Positions 47,041 to 58,350 of a stretch of DNA of 64,000 bases are shown piece by piece. The notes beneath the pieces were generated by a model. That model saw only the letters and a list, made by a program, of their open reading frames with translations, was not told the origin of the DNA and searched no databases. The DNA comes from Turnera subulata. Its lineage: Eukaryota; Streptophyta; Magnoliopsida; Malpighiales; Passifloraceae. Positions within the stretch are counted from its first letter, which is position 1. Each line of letters opens with the position of its first letter. A program made the translations under genes and the position numbers. Location of the stretch: assembly GCA_028386065.3 (NCBI GenBank), contig JAKUCV010000419.1, forward strand, positions 37,307 through 101,306. The letters are read 5' to 3'.

Positions 47041-48671
47041 CTATCACATCTCAGGTATGATTTCCTTGGTTCCAATTATTCATATCCTGTTACTGTTAGT
47101 GCTGACCTTTCTGCAGATGAGACCAGCGCCTTGCTGGCTGTCCTCAAGCAGCATCGCGCTGCTATTGGCTATACTATTGAAGACATCAAGGGAATCAACC
47201 CCTCTCTATGTATGCACCACATTCCATTGGAAGAGGGATGCAAAGCTACTATTGAGCACCAGAAGAGGTTGAATGAGAACATGAAGGAGGTGGTCAAGAA
47301 GGAAATCCTCAAACTTCTTGACGCTGGGATCATATATCCCATCTCGGATAGCCCATGGGTGAGTCCAGTGCATGTGGTGCCTAAAAGGGAGGGATGACAG
47401 TAGTTCGCAATGCCAACAATGAATTGATACCTACTCGAATAGTGACGGGTTGGCGCATGTGCATTGACTACCGTAAGCTCAACAGCGCCACCCGTAAAGA
47501 TCATTTCCCCTTCCCTTTTATCGATCAAATGCTGGAACGGCTGGACAAGCACACACACTTCTGTTATTTGGATGGATATTCTGGGTTCTTCCAAATTCCC
47601 ATCCATCCAAACGATCAGGAGAAGACAACTTTCACCTGCCCATACGGTACATTTGCATACAGGCGCATGCCATTCGGTTTATGCAATGCACCTGCTACTT
47701 TTCAGCGTTGCATGATGGGCATATTTTCTGATTTTATTGAGGATATCATGGAAGTGTTTATGGATGACTTTTGTGTATATGGAACTTCATTTGATAATTG
47801 CTTAAGAAATCTAACCAAGGTGTTGCAGCGTTGTGAGGAAACTCATCTTGTGCTTAACTGGGAGAAGTGTCACTTTATGGTAAGAGAGGGCATTATACTG
47901 GGACATTTAGTCTCAGCTCGTGGTATTGAGGTTGATAAAGCAAAAATCGAAGTTATTGAAAAATTGCCTCAGCCCACGACAGTGCGCGCTGTTCGTAGTT
48001 TCCTTGGACATGCTGGTTTCTACCGACGCTTTATTAAGGATTTCTCAAAGATTGCAAAGCCTTTGACGAACCTCCTTAATAAAGATGTCGACTTTGTATT
48101 TGACCAGTCTTGTGCAGCTGCCTTTTGCAGGTTAAAGCAGGCGCTGGTGACCGCACCAATCATGCAGCCACCTGATTGGACGCTGCCCTTCGAGATCCTG
48201 ACTGATGCCAGCGACCATGCCGTGCGCGCGGTACTGGGGCAGGGAAAAGATGGAAGGCTCCATGCCATCTATTACGACAGTCATACGCTGGACGATGCCC
48301 AGCTTAACTATGCCACTACCGAGAAGGAGCTGTTAGCCGTAGTATTTGCAGTTGACAAGTTCCGATCATACCTTCTAGGATCCAAAGTAATTGTTCATAC
48401 TGACCATGCTGCTCTGCGGTATCTCTTGACCAAGAAGGAGGCTAAGCCCCACCTCATCCGCTGGGTCCTTCTCCTTCAAGAGTTCGATTTGGAGATCAGA
48501 GACAAGAAAGGAACGGAAAATGTGGTGGCGGATCATCTTTCCCGCATCGTTCTCAATCGAGAATATTCACCATTGGACGAGCCTCCTATCAATGATCAAT
48601 TACCGGATGAGTTCTTAGTGGCCGCAGCGCACGCTGCATGGCAACACGACCCGCTGCCAACAATTTCATAG
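47041..48671 (+). pseudogene. Athila reverse transcriptase and RNase H
   Basis: The RT begins with [17 protein letters not shown], where one missing base near 47393 shifts the frame. It then reads on unbroken for 425 codons: [40 protein letters not shown] and [10 protein letters not shown] (catalytic, near 47755), then [16 protein letters not shown]. RNase H follows with [44 protein letters not shown] and [11 protein letters not shown]. Catalytic residues of both domains are present, so decay is recent or light. Confidence 0.9.
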
Positions 48672-48960
48672 TCGATTACCCATGGTATGCACAGTATGTG
48701 AATTATATAGTATGTGGCGTCTTCCCCCCTGATATCAACTACAATCAAAAGAAGAAATTCTTATATGATATCAAGCATTACTACTACGATGAGCCGGATT
48801 TGTTCAAACACTGTGGAGATGGTCTCATTCGTAAATGCTTACCTAAAGAATCCCACAAGACAATCCTTGCCAGTTGCCATCAGACCCATTATGGAGGACA
48901 TTATGGAGCTCAGAAGACGGCAATAAAGGTGCTTCACTCTGGTTTCTTTTGGCCGGCTTT
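48638..48960 (+). pseudogene. Athila integrase, N-terminal zinc region only
   Basis: [19 protein letters not shown], then CLPKESHKTILASCHQTHYG and HSGFFWPAFR: the segment around the H2C2 zinc domain. The frame enters the 3' LTR at about 48956 and stops; the DDE core is missing. Confidence 0.85.
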
Positions 48961-50149
48961 CAGGTGCAATTAGGTCCTCTTTGGAGTGGATTTTGACAAT
49001 GTTGGCCCGCAAACAGCAAGGCGATGTTGAATGCCCAGTTCCAGTTCAAACAGCACCAGCGACAGCGCCCAGAAGCAACCTGACAGCGGCGCTGGCGTCA
49101 AAGTCCCGATTTTTATAATTAATTTGGAGACTTGCGCCTAAATTCAAGGAGATTTTATTGAAGATCACGTGGACACTCCTTGGAAGGAAAGGAGACCTTT
49201 TGCTGATAGGTTTTGAGAAGAAAACTTATTTTCCAAGACTTAGGGTTTCATAAAAAATTTTGTCCTCTATAAATAGAAAAGAAAAAAAAACCCTAAGGAG
49301 GCATCTTCGACTTCTCTACTTTCTGGAGCAAAACACACAGCTTACAGAGCAGAAGAAGGTGGAGAATTTCGACAAGAAGCAAGTGAAGGCCTTTAGGTTT
49401 CTATTCGACAGCTTGTCGCTGTCACCTATTCTTTTGTTTGTTGTTCTTAGTTTCTTCATGAACTAAATTCCTTAATCTAGGTTTATGGGATGTAGCTATA
49501 GTTATGTTTGAGTAATAATTCGTGTTTTGGCTTCTATTATTTGTTATTCTTTGATTTGTATATGGAGAGCTTAACAGCGCATGCGGCCTGATCACCCTCT
49601 TGTGCACCTTAGAAGACCTAGCGAAGCACTAAACAGGAGAAGTTAGGAAATTTGATCGTTCCATACACAGCCTCTATCCTAACTGTTGTCGAAAGAGATT
49701 TTTAGGGTAGTTGAGGATCCAGCACCTAGTACAGTGCCTACTGCACCTTAGGACAGGCAACACTAGCAAACAACAGGTTGTTCGGGACTAGGGTAGGTTT
49801 ACAATAACAGTGAACAGCTGGTTGTAGATGAAATAGACTAAGGAGCCCTACAAGGAAGACGAACAAATTAGCCAAACCATAGTTTTATTATTTAGACAGC
49901 ACCCGCTGTAGTGAACCCCGAACAACCTAGGTTTCTTTATTACTACATCACCTCACCAGTACACGCTGTCTCTTTATTTACAGTTTATTTCCACTGCCTA
50001 TTACTCTCACAAATTCGATATTTTATTTATTTGTCGTTTTATAGTCTAATCGATCGAAAGCTCTAAGGACAGTGTTATTTCGTAGTCCCTGTGATTCGAC
50101 CTTGTTACTACAGCAACGCTGTGCACTTGCAGCCGGTTTTGTATGAACA
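48956..50149 (+). repeat. Athila 3' LTR, missing its first bases
   Basis: Matches the 5' LTR from GCTTTCAGG onward and ends GAACA at 50149. The expected first bases (TGTTT) are replaced by integrase sequence, so the deletion endpoint lies within the LTR edge. Confidence 0.82.
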
Positions 50150-51932
50150 AGTAACAGTGCATAGTAGGCAAAAAATATACAGGGGTTACTAGCAAATTTA
50201 AGACGTTGTCTACCCCTATCAAATAGACCAAGAGTCTAAGGCAATAACATAACATGCAATTTGGAATTACAATAAGAATACAGGTAAAAGTGTGAAAATG
50301 TTGAACAGCCAGATCCCTAAGAACTATCAACCTGAGGAAGTTGCAATGGTGCAGCATTCCATCTGCTGGAGGCAGAATGAGCCGGTTGAACGTAGCTACA
50401 TTCATCCTCATCTTGGTCGAGAAAGTGTTCAATTGAAATGATGGACCTGTTCAATATCTTCTTGACTACCTTGAAAACATAGAATACATAATACAAGACT
50501 CGATCATCTAAGCATTCCCTACATTTGTTCATCTTGTTACTTACGGCTAAAAGCCACAAGTTTAACCTATAGAATGCACACAAATTCTGAACAAAACAAA
50601 AGGTGGGCAAATGATTTTGAAACCATCCAACTAGCTATTTGTGACTACGGTTTCTCACTAGTAGACAACAAAAGTAAACAGAATCACATCTCCTCAAAGA
50701 GTTGCCCTACTATCTACCCCTTCCTTAGTCTACTGCTTGTAAAAGCGAACCAACTGCTCCCTCCAGAAAATCTCATTCCAATAATCTAGCGTCCACTACT
50801 TCACCATACGGAGCTCCATTTATAGCCTACTCTACCGTATGCCACACGGGTCGCTCTGGCTAGCCTTCATAACATAGAATGTTGCCCAAATTGTACCAGA
50901 TGGTATGTCCAATGGAGATATCATAAAATAAATAAAATATTTTTCAAAAACAAAAGAAAAAATTTTAAATATTTAAAAATAGGTTAAAAAAAATTATGTC
51001 CTACTAGTTAATCAAATTTGCTTTTGTTATATCTCGACTTTTATTTTCACTCATTTTGTCCTCAAAGTCCCATTTTATCAGGGCACATTGCCTTTTTTTA
51101 CATTAGCCAGTGAGTTGACACATATTATATGGGGCCCGTTGGCTGCTCTTTTTTTATTCTTCGTTTCATTTTCTTTTACCTTAAATTTAAAAATCCTATT
51201 TGGATAAAAATGAACACCTACTAGAAAATTAGGGGAGTTTCGGCAAATTGACGACATCGCTTTAAATGGTTTTCTTTAAAAAAAACCATTATGTAAATTA
51301 AACAAAATGAATACTTTGGATCTGATTTCATTTCGACAAATTTGTCAAGTGGTACAATATACATGAAATGCACTACCCTCCACCATCTTCCTCCTTAATT
51401 AGCTGCTTCGCTTTCTCCTCAGTGAAGCACTCGTGAGCAATCTTGGACCTCGACTCATTGGGCTCCGGGACCGAACCAGGTTGAAGAGGCGTCCTTCCTG
51501 CAATTAGGGTCGGATTTCTTGTACGACCCAGTTGATAATGCCTGATTGTATAGAGATGCCACTGTGGCTCAATAAATATCATAGTCACCACCCGCTTTTT
51601 TGTGGTTGATTTGAGGAAGGGAAGACCACAAGGGACCCGAAAGGAGTGAACTCGAGGACCCTACGACACCGTGCAGAGATTTTGAGTAGGAAAGCCGGAG
51701 CTCGCGTCGCTGCTACTCAGGTAAACTGCTGTGCCGCTCCTTCCTTATCATCTTTTTTCTTTTTTTTTTTTCACGTGTTCCTCTTCTTTGCTTTCAATGT
51801 TTGTCAAGTTTTGTCACTAATCGAGTTTTTCCGCCTCTTTTGTTGTTGTTTTGACTGCTTGTATTAGGATTTGGATTTGGAATTGAGTCTGCAATTTCAT
51901 GCCTAAAAACGTGTTACGTGGAATGTGTTTTG
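50150..51932. other. Unassigned interval with weak coding-like fragments
   Basis: A - strand frame at 50317-50610 ends in FLDQDEDECSYVQPAHSASS...; another at 51373-51591 ends SKIAHECFTEEKAKQLIKEE. A GC-richer stretch at 51640-51720 on the + strand ends ACTCAG|GTAAAC, like a first-exon donor. I recognise none of these. They could be pieces of a host gene into whose intron the copia element inserted, or chance. AT-rich sequence fills 50930-51360. Confidence 0.3.
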
Positions 51933-53154
51933 TGTGAATCGGATAATCATTAGTAATGTGCTTAGGACTAATTAAGTGTGTTTAGTAACTTAATGCCTAC
52001 ACTAAATTAGCACATTGATTATGACATTAAAACATGCATTTAAGTATAATTGGTTATACTAATGACTAGTGGGTAACATTATATGATAAATGCTTTAACT
52101 AGGTTTTGATTATGACAAACCTATATATAGCATGTGTTGTGCCTAACCATGAATTGCAGCTCACATGAGGAGCCTCCAATCCGTGATCATGCCTTGGGTG
52201 ATGAGTGAGTGGGATTGGTTTTTGAAGCATGAGATGTCGCTTTCAACATACAAACTCCTATGCCACTAATGATTATTTTATCTTCAATGGGATTGGTCAA
52301 CAAACCTAGTACTTACCATTTTTGGGATAGATTCTGTGATAAAAGCAACCTTAAATAAATCAAAAGGCAGCTGATTTCAGACTTCCTAGGACCAACCTAG
52401 GACTATGCTAAACAATGTCATCAATGGTCAAAAAGCTGCAGTCTGATGGGTCTCGTGCCAAAGCGTGAAAGGGACAACAAGGAAGAAGAACGTTGACACT
52501 ATGGCACCTCTGTCAACAAAACAGGCTGGAATGAAAGGGACAACTAACGGATTAATTTGAATTGAAATTATCCCTCCTGCCTCTATAAAAAGAGATGCTG
52601 ACTCAAGGAGATCTTCAGAGCTGCTAAACTAAGATTCAGAATTCAAGCAAAGTTAGTGTACTTATAATTCTCAAAAGTCAAGCAAAAGAGAGAGAGATAA
52701 ACACTTTTCTTAGTTCATTCATTGTGAGACAAAATTTGAAGAGAAAAGTTATTGTACTTAGTTGTAGCTTCTGTATCAAAGGGTTTTCTGTAAGACAAAG
52801 CTAGGGTGAGCTTTGTGGTGAGTGTTTAGGTTTGTGTTGAGCCTAAGGGAAAAACTTGTATTAAGGGATTTTTGGTTGAACCTGTGAAAAACCAAGGTTA
52901 GTGAAGGTTTAGAAATCTCAAGGGGGGATCCTTGAGTAGTGGAGGTAGTCCTGCGTGGCGAACCACTATAAATCGTGTGTCCAATTATCTCTAACCCTTC
53001 CTCCTTGTGTGTTAATTAGTTTGTTCATTAGGGTTCTTAAACACAAATTTGAAACACATAAACACTTTGGCATTAGAGACACCAAATTGGGTTTTAATCA
53101 GAAAAGGCTAATTCACACCCCCCCCCCCCTCCTCTTAGCCATTTTGGGCCAACA
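51933..53154 (+). repeat. Sirevirus 5' LTR, 1222 bp
   Basis: Begins TGTGAATCGGATAATC and ends GGGCCAACA. It shares its first half with 62913-63567. CTCTATAAAAAGAG (52580-52594) is a likely TATA box. A C-run of about 12 lies near 53118. Confidence 0.85.
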
Positions 53155-53156
53155 AT

Positions 53157-53169
53157 TGGTAGCGGAGCA
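53157..53169 (+). promoter_or_regulatory. Sirevirus primer-binding-like site
   Basis: TGGTAGCGGAGCA, two bases after the LTR. Differs from the initiator-Met site TGGTATCAGAGC at two positions; identical to the site of the giant-LTR element. Confidence 0.65.
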
Positions 53170-53210
53170 AGGAATCTCCATTTGTGGATTAACATCCAGG
53201 AGAAAAGATC

Positions 53211-54869
53211 ATGGCATTTGAGAGAAACAACATCAACAATGCACCGTTCTTCAAAGGTCTCAACTTTGGTCATTGGAAGTTTCGCATGAAAACCTTCCTT
53301 GAAGGAAAGGATCTTGAGATGTGGGAAGTTGTAAATTCTTCTTACTCGCGTCCAACCAAAGAGATGAAGTCCTGGAGTGAAACTGAAATGAAGAAAGCCA
53401 AACTAGATGCCCAAGCAAAGAATGCACTACTTTGTGGCATCAGTCAAGCCGAATTTGAAAGAGTTAGGTCATGCGAAACAGCACATGAGATTTGGAGTAC
53501 TCTATGCATTGCGCATGAAGAAACTAACCAAGTCACAGAATCAAAGATGAATCAGCTGATGAGAGAGTCCGAGCTTTTCCAGATGTTGCCTGATGAAACA
53601 ATACAAGAACTTGAGACAAGATTCACCATCTTGTGTAACAACTTGGCTTGTCTTGGCAAGACCATCACAAACAAAGAAAAGGTAACAAAAATTCTTCGAT
53701 CTCTTCCTTCTGAATAGGAACCAAAGGTTACTGCTATTGAGGAAGCCAAAGACATGAACACTCTCACTTACAATGATCTAATGGGGAGCCTCATAGTTCA
53801 TGGGTCAAAATTTGAAGAAAAGCCAAAGAAAAAGGACATAGCTCTCAAGTCAACACATGAGAGTGATTCCGAAAGTGACCTAGATGTTGCCTTAATTACA
53901 AGGAGATTTGTGAAATTCATGAAAAGGAGAAACCTCAAGGGAAGAAACTTCAGAGGTGTGAAGGTTGATGAATCAAAGAAAGAGCAACTTTTGTGCTATG
54001 GTTGCAATCAAACTGGGCACATCAAGGCCGAGTATCCCAACATACGAAAACCCAAGTTCAACAACTTCAAGAACAAGGGGAAGAAAGCAATGACTGCATG
54101 GGATGACCTTGATTCAGATGATGAATCGGACGAAGAGGAATCAACAAATCTTTGTCTTATGGCACAAGAAGAAAGAGAGGTAAATCATTCTAACTCATCT
54201 AGCTTTTCTTTTGATGAACTACATGATGCATATGAAGAGTTATTTGAAAGCTTTAAAGTGATAGCTAAGACAAACAAAGCATTGAAAAGGAAAATTGATC
54301 TATTAGAATCTGAAAAGAAAGAGTGCATGATCAAAAATGAAGAAATTGCTAAAAGTCTGACTTTGTGCAATAATGGCTTTGAAGATGCCAAAGCGGATAA
54401 AAAAACTCTTGCTAAGTTAGAAAAGGATCTTGAGCAACAAATTGTTACATGTAAAGAAGAAAATACAAAACTTGCACACGAAAATTTAAACATGAAAAGG
54501 ACTGCAGAATCTCTGAAAAGTATGCTGGAAAAGTTTGATCATGGTAGTAAAGGTTTAGATATGATACTAAGTCAACAAAGGCATACATTACAAAAAGTAG
54601 GTCTAGGGGCTACACATCACGTGTTTGGACAGCATGCGAGTCCAACACCATTTTTGAAAATATGGAAAACTAAAAAGAATCATGAAGCTAAGTTCATTAC
54701 ACCTGTATCTAGTCATAATGTCACATGTCATTATTACAAAAAGCATGGACACAAAATAAAAAATTATATTTTTAGGAAGAAGCATTGTCCTATAAAATTC
54801 ATGTGGGTACCTAAAGGTATCAAAACTAACCTCCAAGGACCCAAGCTTGTGTGGGTATCAAAAACCTGA
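53211..54869 (+). pseudogene. Sirevirus gag
   Basis: ATG at 53211 (MAFERNNINNAPFFKG). UBN2-type capsid: FGHWKFRMKTFLEGKDLEMW, ALLCGISQAEFERVRSC and ETIQELETRFTILCNNL. A TAG at 53716 replaces the usual Trp in SLPSE(W)EPKV; the frame then reopens to 54869. The knuckle CYGCNQTGHIKAEY (near 53995) has Tyr for its last Cys. A long Lys/Glu-rich coiled-coil-like stretch (54240-54560) is typical of Sirevirus gag. Confidence 0.85.
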
Positions 54870-54946
54870 TTATTCTGCAGGAAAAGAGGGATCAATGGGT
54901 ACTCGATGGTGGATGCTCAAGACACATGACCAAGACCCATGTATGT
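54870..54946 (+). pseudogene. Sirevirus protease, 5' part
   Basis: In a shifted frame KRDQWVLDGGCSRHMTKTH matches the copia protease start. The active-site serine of DSG is Gly (DGG). The sequence is then cut by the solo LTR at 54947. Confidence 0.75.
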
Positions 54947-57649
54947 TGTAACGCCCCGGTTTTTTTCGTTTTTTATTTATAAGAATTTCAGATTTCGGTA
55001 ATGGAAATAAATTTTATTTATTTTCCATTGGATTTATTAATCGTGAGTTGGTAATATGTCGTGTTCGAGTTTCGTCAGATATAAAAGGGTGTTTCGGGAC
55101 GAAACACAGGGTTTATCGTAGTTGGGATAAAACTACGTCGCTTTGGGTGTGTAAAAAAAAAAAACAATTGGGAAGGGTCAACCTGGGCGGGTTGACCAAG
55201 CCAAGCCAAACGACATGTCGTTCGGCCGGGCTAGGTCAAGTCCCAGGTGCCCCTCTTCCTTCTCCTTCTTTTCTTCATTTCTTCTTCTCTTTTCTTTTTT
55301 TCCCGTTTCCTCTCCACTCAGCCGCCGCTGCCCCAACAGCACTGTCTCCACGACTTGCTCCTCCCCATCATGACACAACGGTCATTAACCCCCACCACCT
55401 TTATTTTTTTTTCTTTCCCTATCTCTTCTGTTTCTTCCCTCTCAAATCGATTCCCGAAACCCAACCCTCCTTTCCTTTCTCTCTCGCCGACGCCAACACC
55501 ATCTCCTTCCTCTCTCGTCGACGATCGTCTCCTCTTCTCTGGTCGTCGCTGTTGCACCGAGGTCGGGTTGGGGACGCCGGTTTTGGACAGGGAGGAGAAC
55601 TCAAGATCGAGTTCGTCTGAACGCCGCCATCGCTCTCCGCGGCTGTGACGAGGAGGCCTGTGCGAGGAGTCACCGCCACCGCGTCGTCGCCGTACTGGTA
55701 AGCCTCGCCGCCCATAAATTCTTCTTCCTCCACTCGTCTCTTAAAGTTGATAGTGGTCCATTGATGATGATATGTGTGCGTTTGTCTGTGGCCGGTAATT
55801 GATGGGTGTGTGTGTATCGTGGTGGTTTCGTGGCGGTGTTGGGTTGTGGTGTTCAGGTTCATGTTGTTGGATTTGGTGCTGTTGGTGCGGGTCGTGCTGG
55901 GCAGTGTTGCTGCTGGCTCGAACGGTTAAAGGTGGCTGCTGCGGGGCTGTTCTGGCAGTGTGTGTGCTTGGGTTTGCTGCTGCTCAACGGATCGAGACAG
56001 ATCGGGTTGTGGGTAGTAAGTCTTTCCCCGGTAAGAATCCGACAGCTCGGTTCTATTGTTCGGTTGATGTTTATGGGCTGTTGTTGTTGAATTGGTTGTT
56101 CTTGGGTCCTGGCAGAGTTGTTGTTTTGTTCCTGGCAGTCCGGTGGAATTCCGGCGAAGTTGACCGGAATCCGGCGAGGGCTCGGGAATTTTCTGGCGAA
56201 GGCTCGGGATCTGTTCAACGGAATATATCTCTTGTTCTACGACTATTAAACGGTATCTATTCTCGGTTTCGGTCTCGTTTTACCTTGTACATAAATATTG
56301 CATTCTTTACCGATATATATACATTTAAGTATCAAATGAATTAGTGGATTACCGAGAGCGGAGAGTTAGAGTGTGTGGCCGGGAAGAATTACCGACACGA
56401 ATAGAATTTTAGGCCGATAAATTCTTAGGTTCGGGACCAACCTTAGAACGGTTTTTAGGAAAAACCGAGCCCAAGCCCAATAATCTCATTATAAAGTTTA
56501 GAAGGTTTTATGGACTTAAAAATACAGACTTAAGGCCCAATCACGGATAATTAAAGTACGGACCTAAGAACGGGCTCGAAGCCCAATTTCAAAATCGGTA
56601 GATATGAATTTAGGGAAGTGGGCCCTCAGCCCGGAATTCGTGATTAAGGATTTAGTGGGCTTAGGCTCGAGAATTGTTTACGGACTTAGACCGGTGAACC
56701 TTAGATTCCTTGTCTTTGGAGTTATTGATGAGAAAATATTCTTTTGGACTTAGACCGGAAATCTTATAATCGGATAGTTAGGGACGGGAGTTACTCGATT
56801 GGAGCATACCTTTAGCATACATACACGTTTTTACTTCTAAAATTGGTTTAGTGATTATGTTATGTACCGGTATTCAGGCACGGGAGATACCTCGGGAGCT
56901 GTAGACTCAGACTCGGGAAGAAGTCATAATCTGCATTTTTGAGGTGACATTACGAGTCTTTATATATATGTTTTGTGAATGCATGTTGGTGTGGTTTGTT
57001 TGTTTACTTGCCTTGTTTGCTACATGCGGTAATTGGAATTGTGTGCCTGATTGCTTCCACATGTCAACTTTCGTTAAAAGGATGGTTATGGAATATAACA
57101 TGATATTATGTTTTGGTGATAGTGTGCGGTTATGGGCCGCAGGCCCGGATGGAACAAAACACATAGAATTCACACATCCCTGGAAAACATAATGTATTTC
57201 AACAGAAATGTAAAAGTGTAATTAAGAATAAAATATTAATTCTACTGTGGTGTCGGCTGGTAGCCCCGAGGGAGGGTTGGGTACCCTCGGGTCACTTTAT
57301 GCTATTTAGCATGGTATCCCAGGGGATGTAGGTGCACCCCTGGAAGACTTGCGCCAGTTAGGTGTGTCTGAGTGCACCCTCAGGTAGCTAGCGGCCACTC
57401 GAGATTTATCGGTAGTTTTAGACCTCAGAATCTACCCCTTCTGAGGTTCGACACTTGGGTTTCACACCCGGATCTGATCAGATGTGCTACCGAGACTTGA
57501 CTCACAGTAGAGGGCCCATAATAATAATAATAATAAAACGCATTGTATCTAAATCATAAAGACAATAACACAATGAGGTTCGACACTTGGGTTTCACACC
57601 CGGATCTAATCAGATGCGCTACCGAGACTTGACTCACAGTAGAGGGCCC

Positions 57650-57706
<57 letters not shown>

Positions 57707-58345
57707 CGCATTGTATCTAAATCATAAAGACAATAATACAATAAGATGTTTATGTGTTGGTGTGTGATTCCGATATTGCTTGTATGCTGTACTTGCGCTC
57801 GTGAACTACTCACCCCACGAGCATGACTTCACTTCCATGTATACTTAGACTTTTAATGTTCACTGAGTAGGCAACTCACATAATCGCCACCGTTGTTTTT
57901 CAGACCTTAGATAGCGCGCTGTCTCACCTTTACCTTCGACTCGGAGTTCAGACGCAGATACTTCAGCAGGTAGTTGTGCATCATCTCTCAGTTGGATCCA
58001 TAGGGCCCATATGCATGTTATTTTCTACCTTGATTTTTATTATTATTTTCATCTTCTGCTGCATGAGAATTAATTTGAGATGTCATAAATGTTTTTACTT
58101 CTTTATCGGCGTTTTGCCGGAATTTAATTTTGTGATGTTATTTCGGCGTGATGCCGTGGTGGCTTATGACTTGTTAAGCCGGTTTATTTCTTTCATTTTA
58201 TGACATCTCGGTTTTAATAAATTTCTACGGTTAATGTTTGTGTACTGAAGAACCGGTATTCGTATCCCGGGTTTCAAGGGTATTTGGGTAAATCTCTTTC
58301 ATTTAATTATTTATATTTTATTTTATTGGGATTCGGGCCTTCACA
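54947..58345 (+). mobile_element. Solo LTR, Tekay-type, 3399 bp
   Basis: TGTAACGCCCCGG...GGGCCTTCACA between perfect TATGT duplications (54942-54946, 58346-58350). It contains a pyrimidine-rich and GC-rich exon-like leader (55250-55700) ending in a splice-donor-like ACTG|GTAAGC at 55697/55698, an AT-rich middle, a 132 bp tandem duplication with TAA repeats, and CTCACCCC near 57810. No protein-coding capacity is evident. Confidence 0.85.
57442..57738. repeat. 132 bp tandem duplication with (TAA)n
   Basis: TGAGGTTCGACACTTGGGTT starts at 57442 and 57574; both copies end in a TAA run followed by AAACGCATTGTATCTAAATC. The first run is short (about 6 units); the second is expanded to about 18. Confidence 0.88.
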
Positions 58346-58350
58346 TATGT

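Larger units (their letters stand above)
43110..50149 (+). mobile_element. Athila-type Ty3/gypsy element, truncated in integrase
   Basis: LTRs 43110-44308 and 48956-50149 flank gag, protease, RT and RNase H. The integrase ends after its N-terminal zinc region and joins the 3' LTR directly. The primer site TGGCGCCGTTGCCGGGGA (tRNA-Asp type) identifies Athila. Integrase core and the env-like ORF usual in Athila are absent. No target duplication is evident (GCTCT versus AGTAA). LTRs are highly similar by eye. Confidence 0.85.

Noticed and set aside
53716..53718. Programmed stop-codon readthrough in copia gag
   Set aside because: The TAG falls at a conserved Trp inside gag, so a simple TGG to TAG mutation explains it; Sirevirus readthrough is described between pol and the env-like ORF.
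55799..56344. 181-codon Cys/Trp/Gly-rich ORF as a secreted peptide gene
   Set aside because: It lies inside the solo LTR in TG-rich sequence with no signal-peptide-like start or cysteine pattern I recognise.
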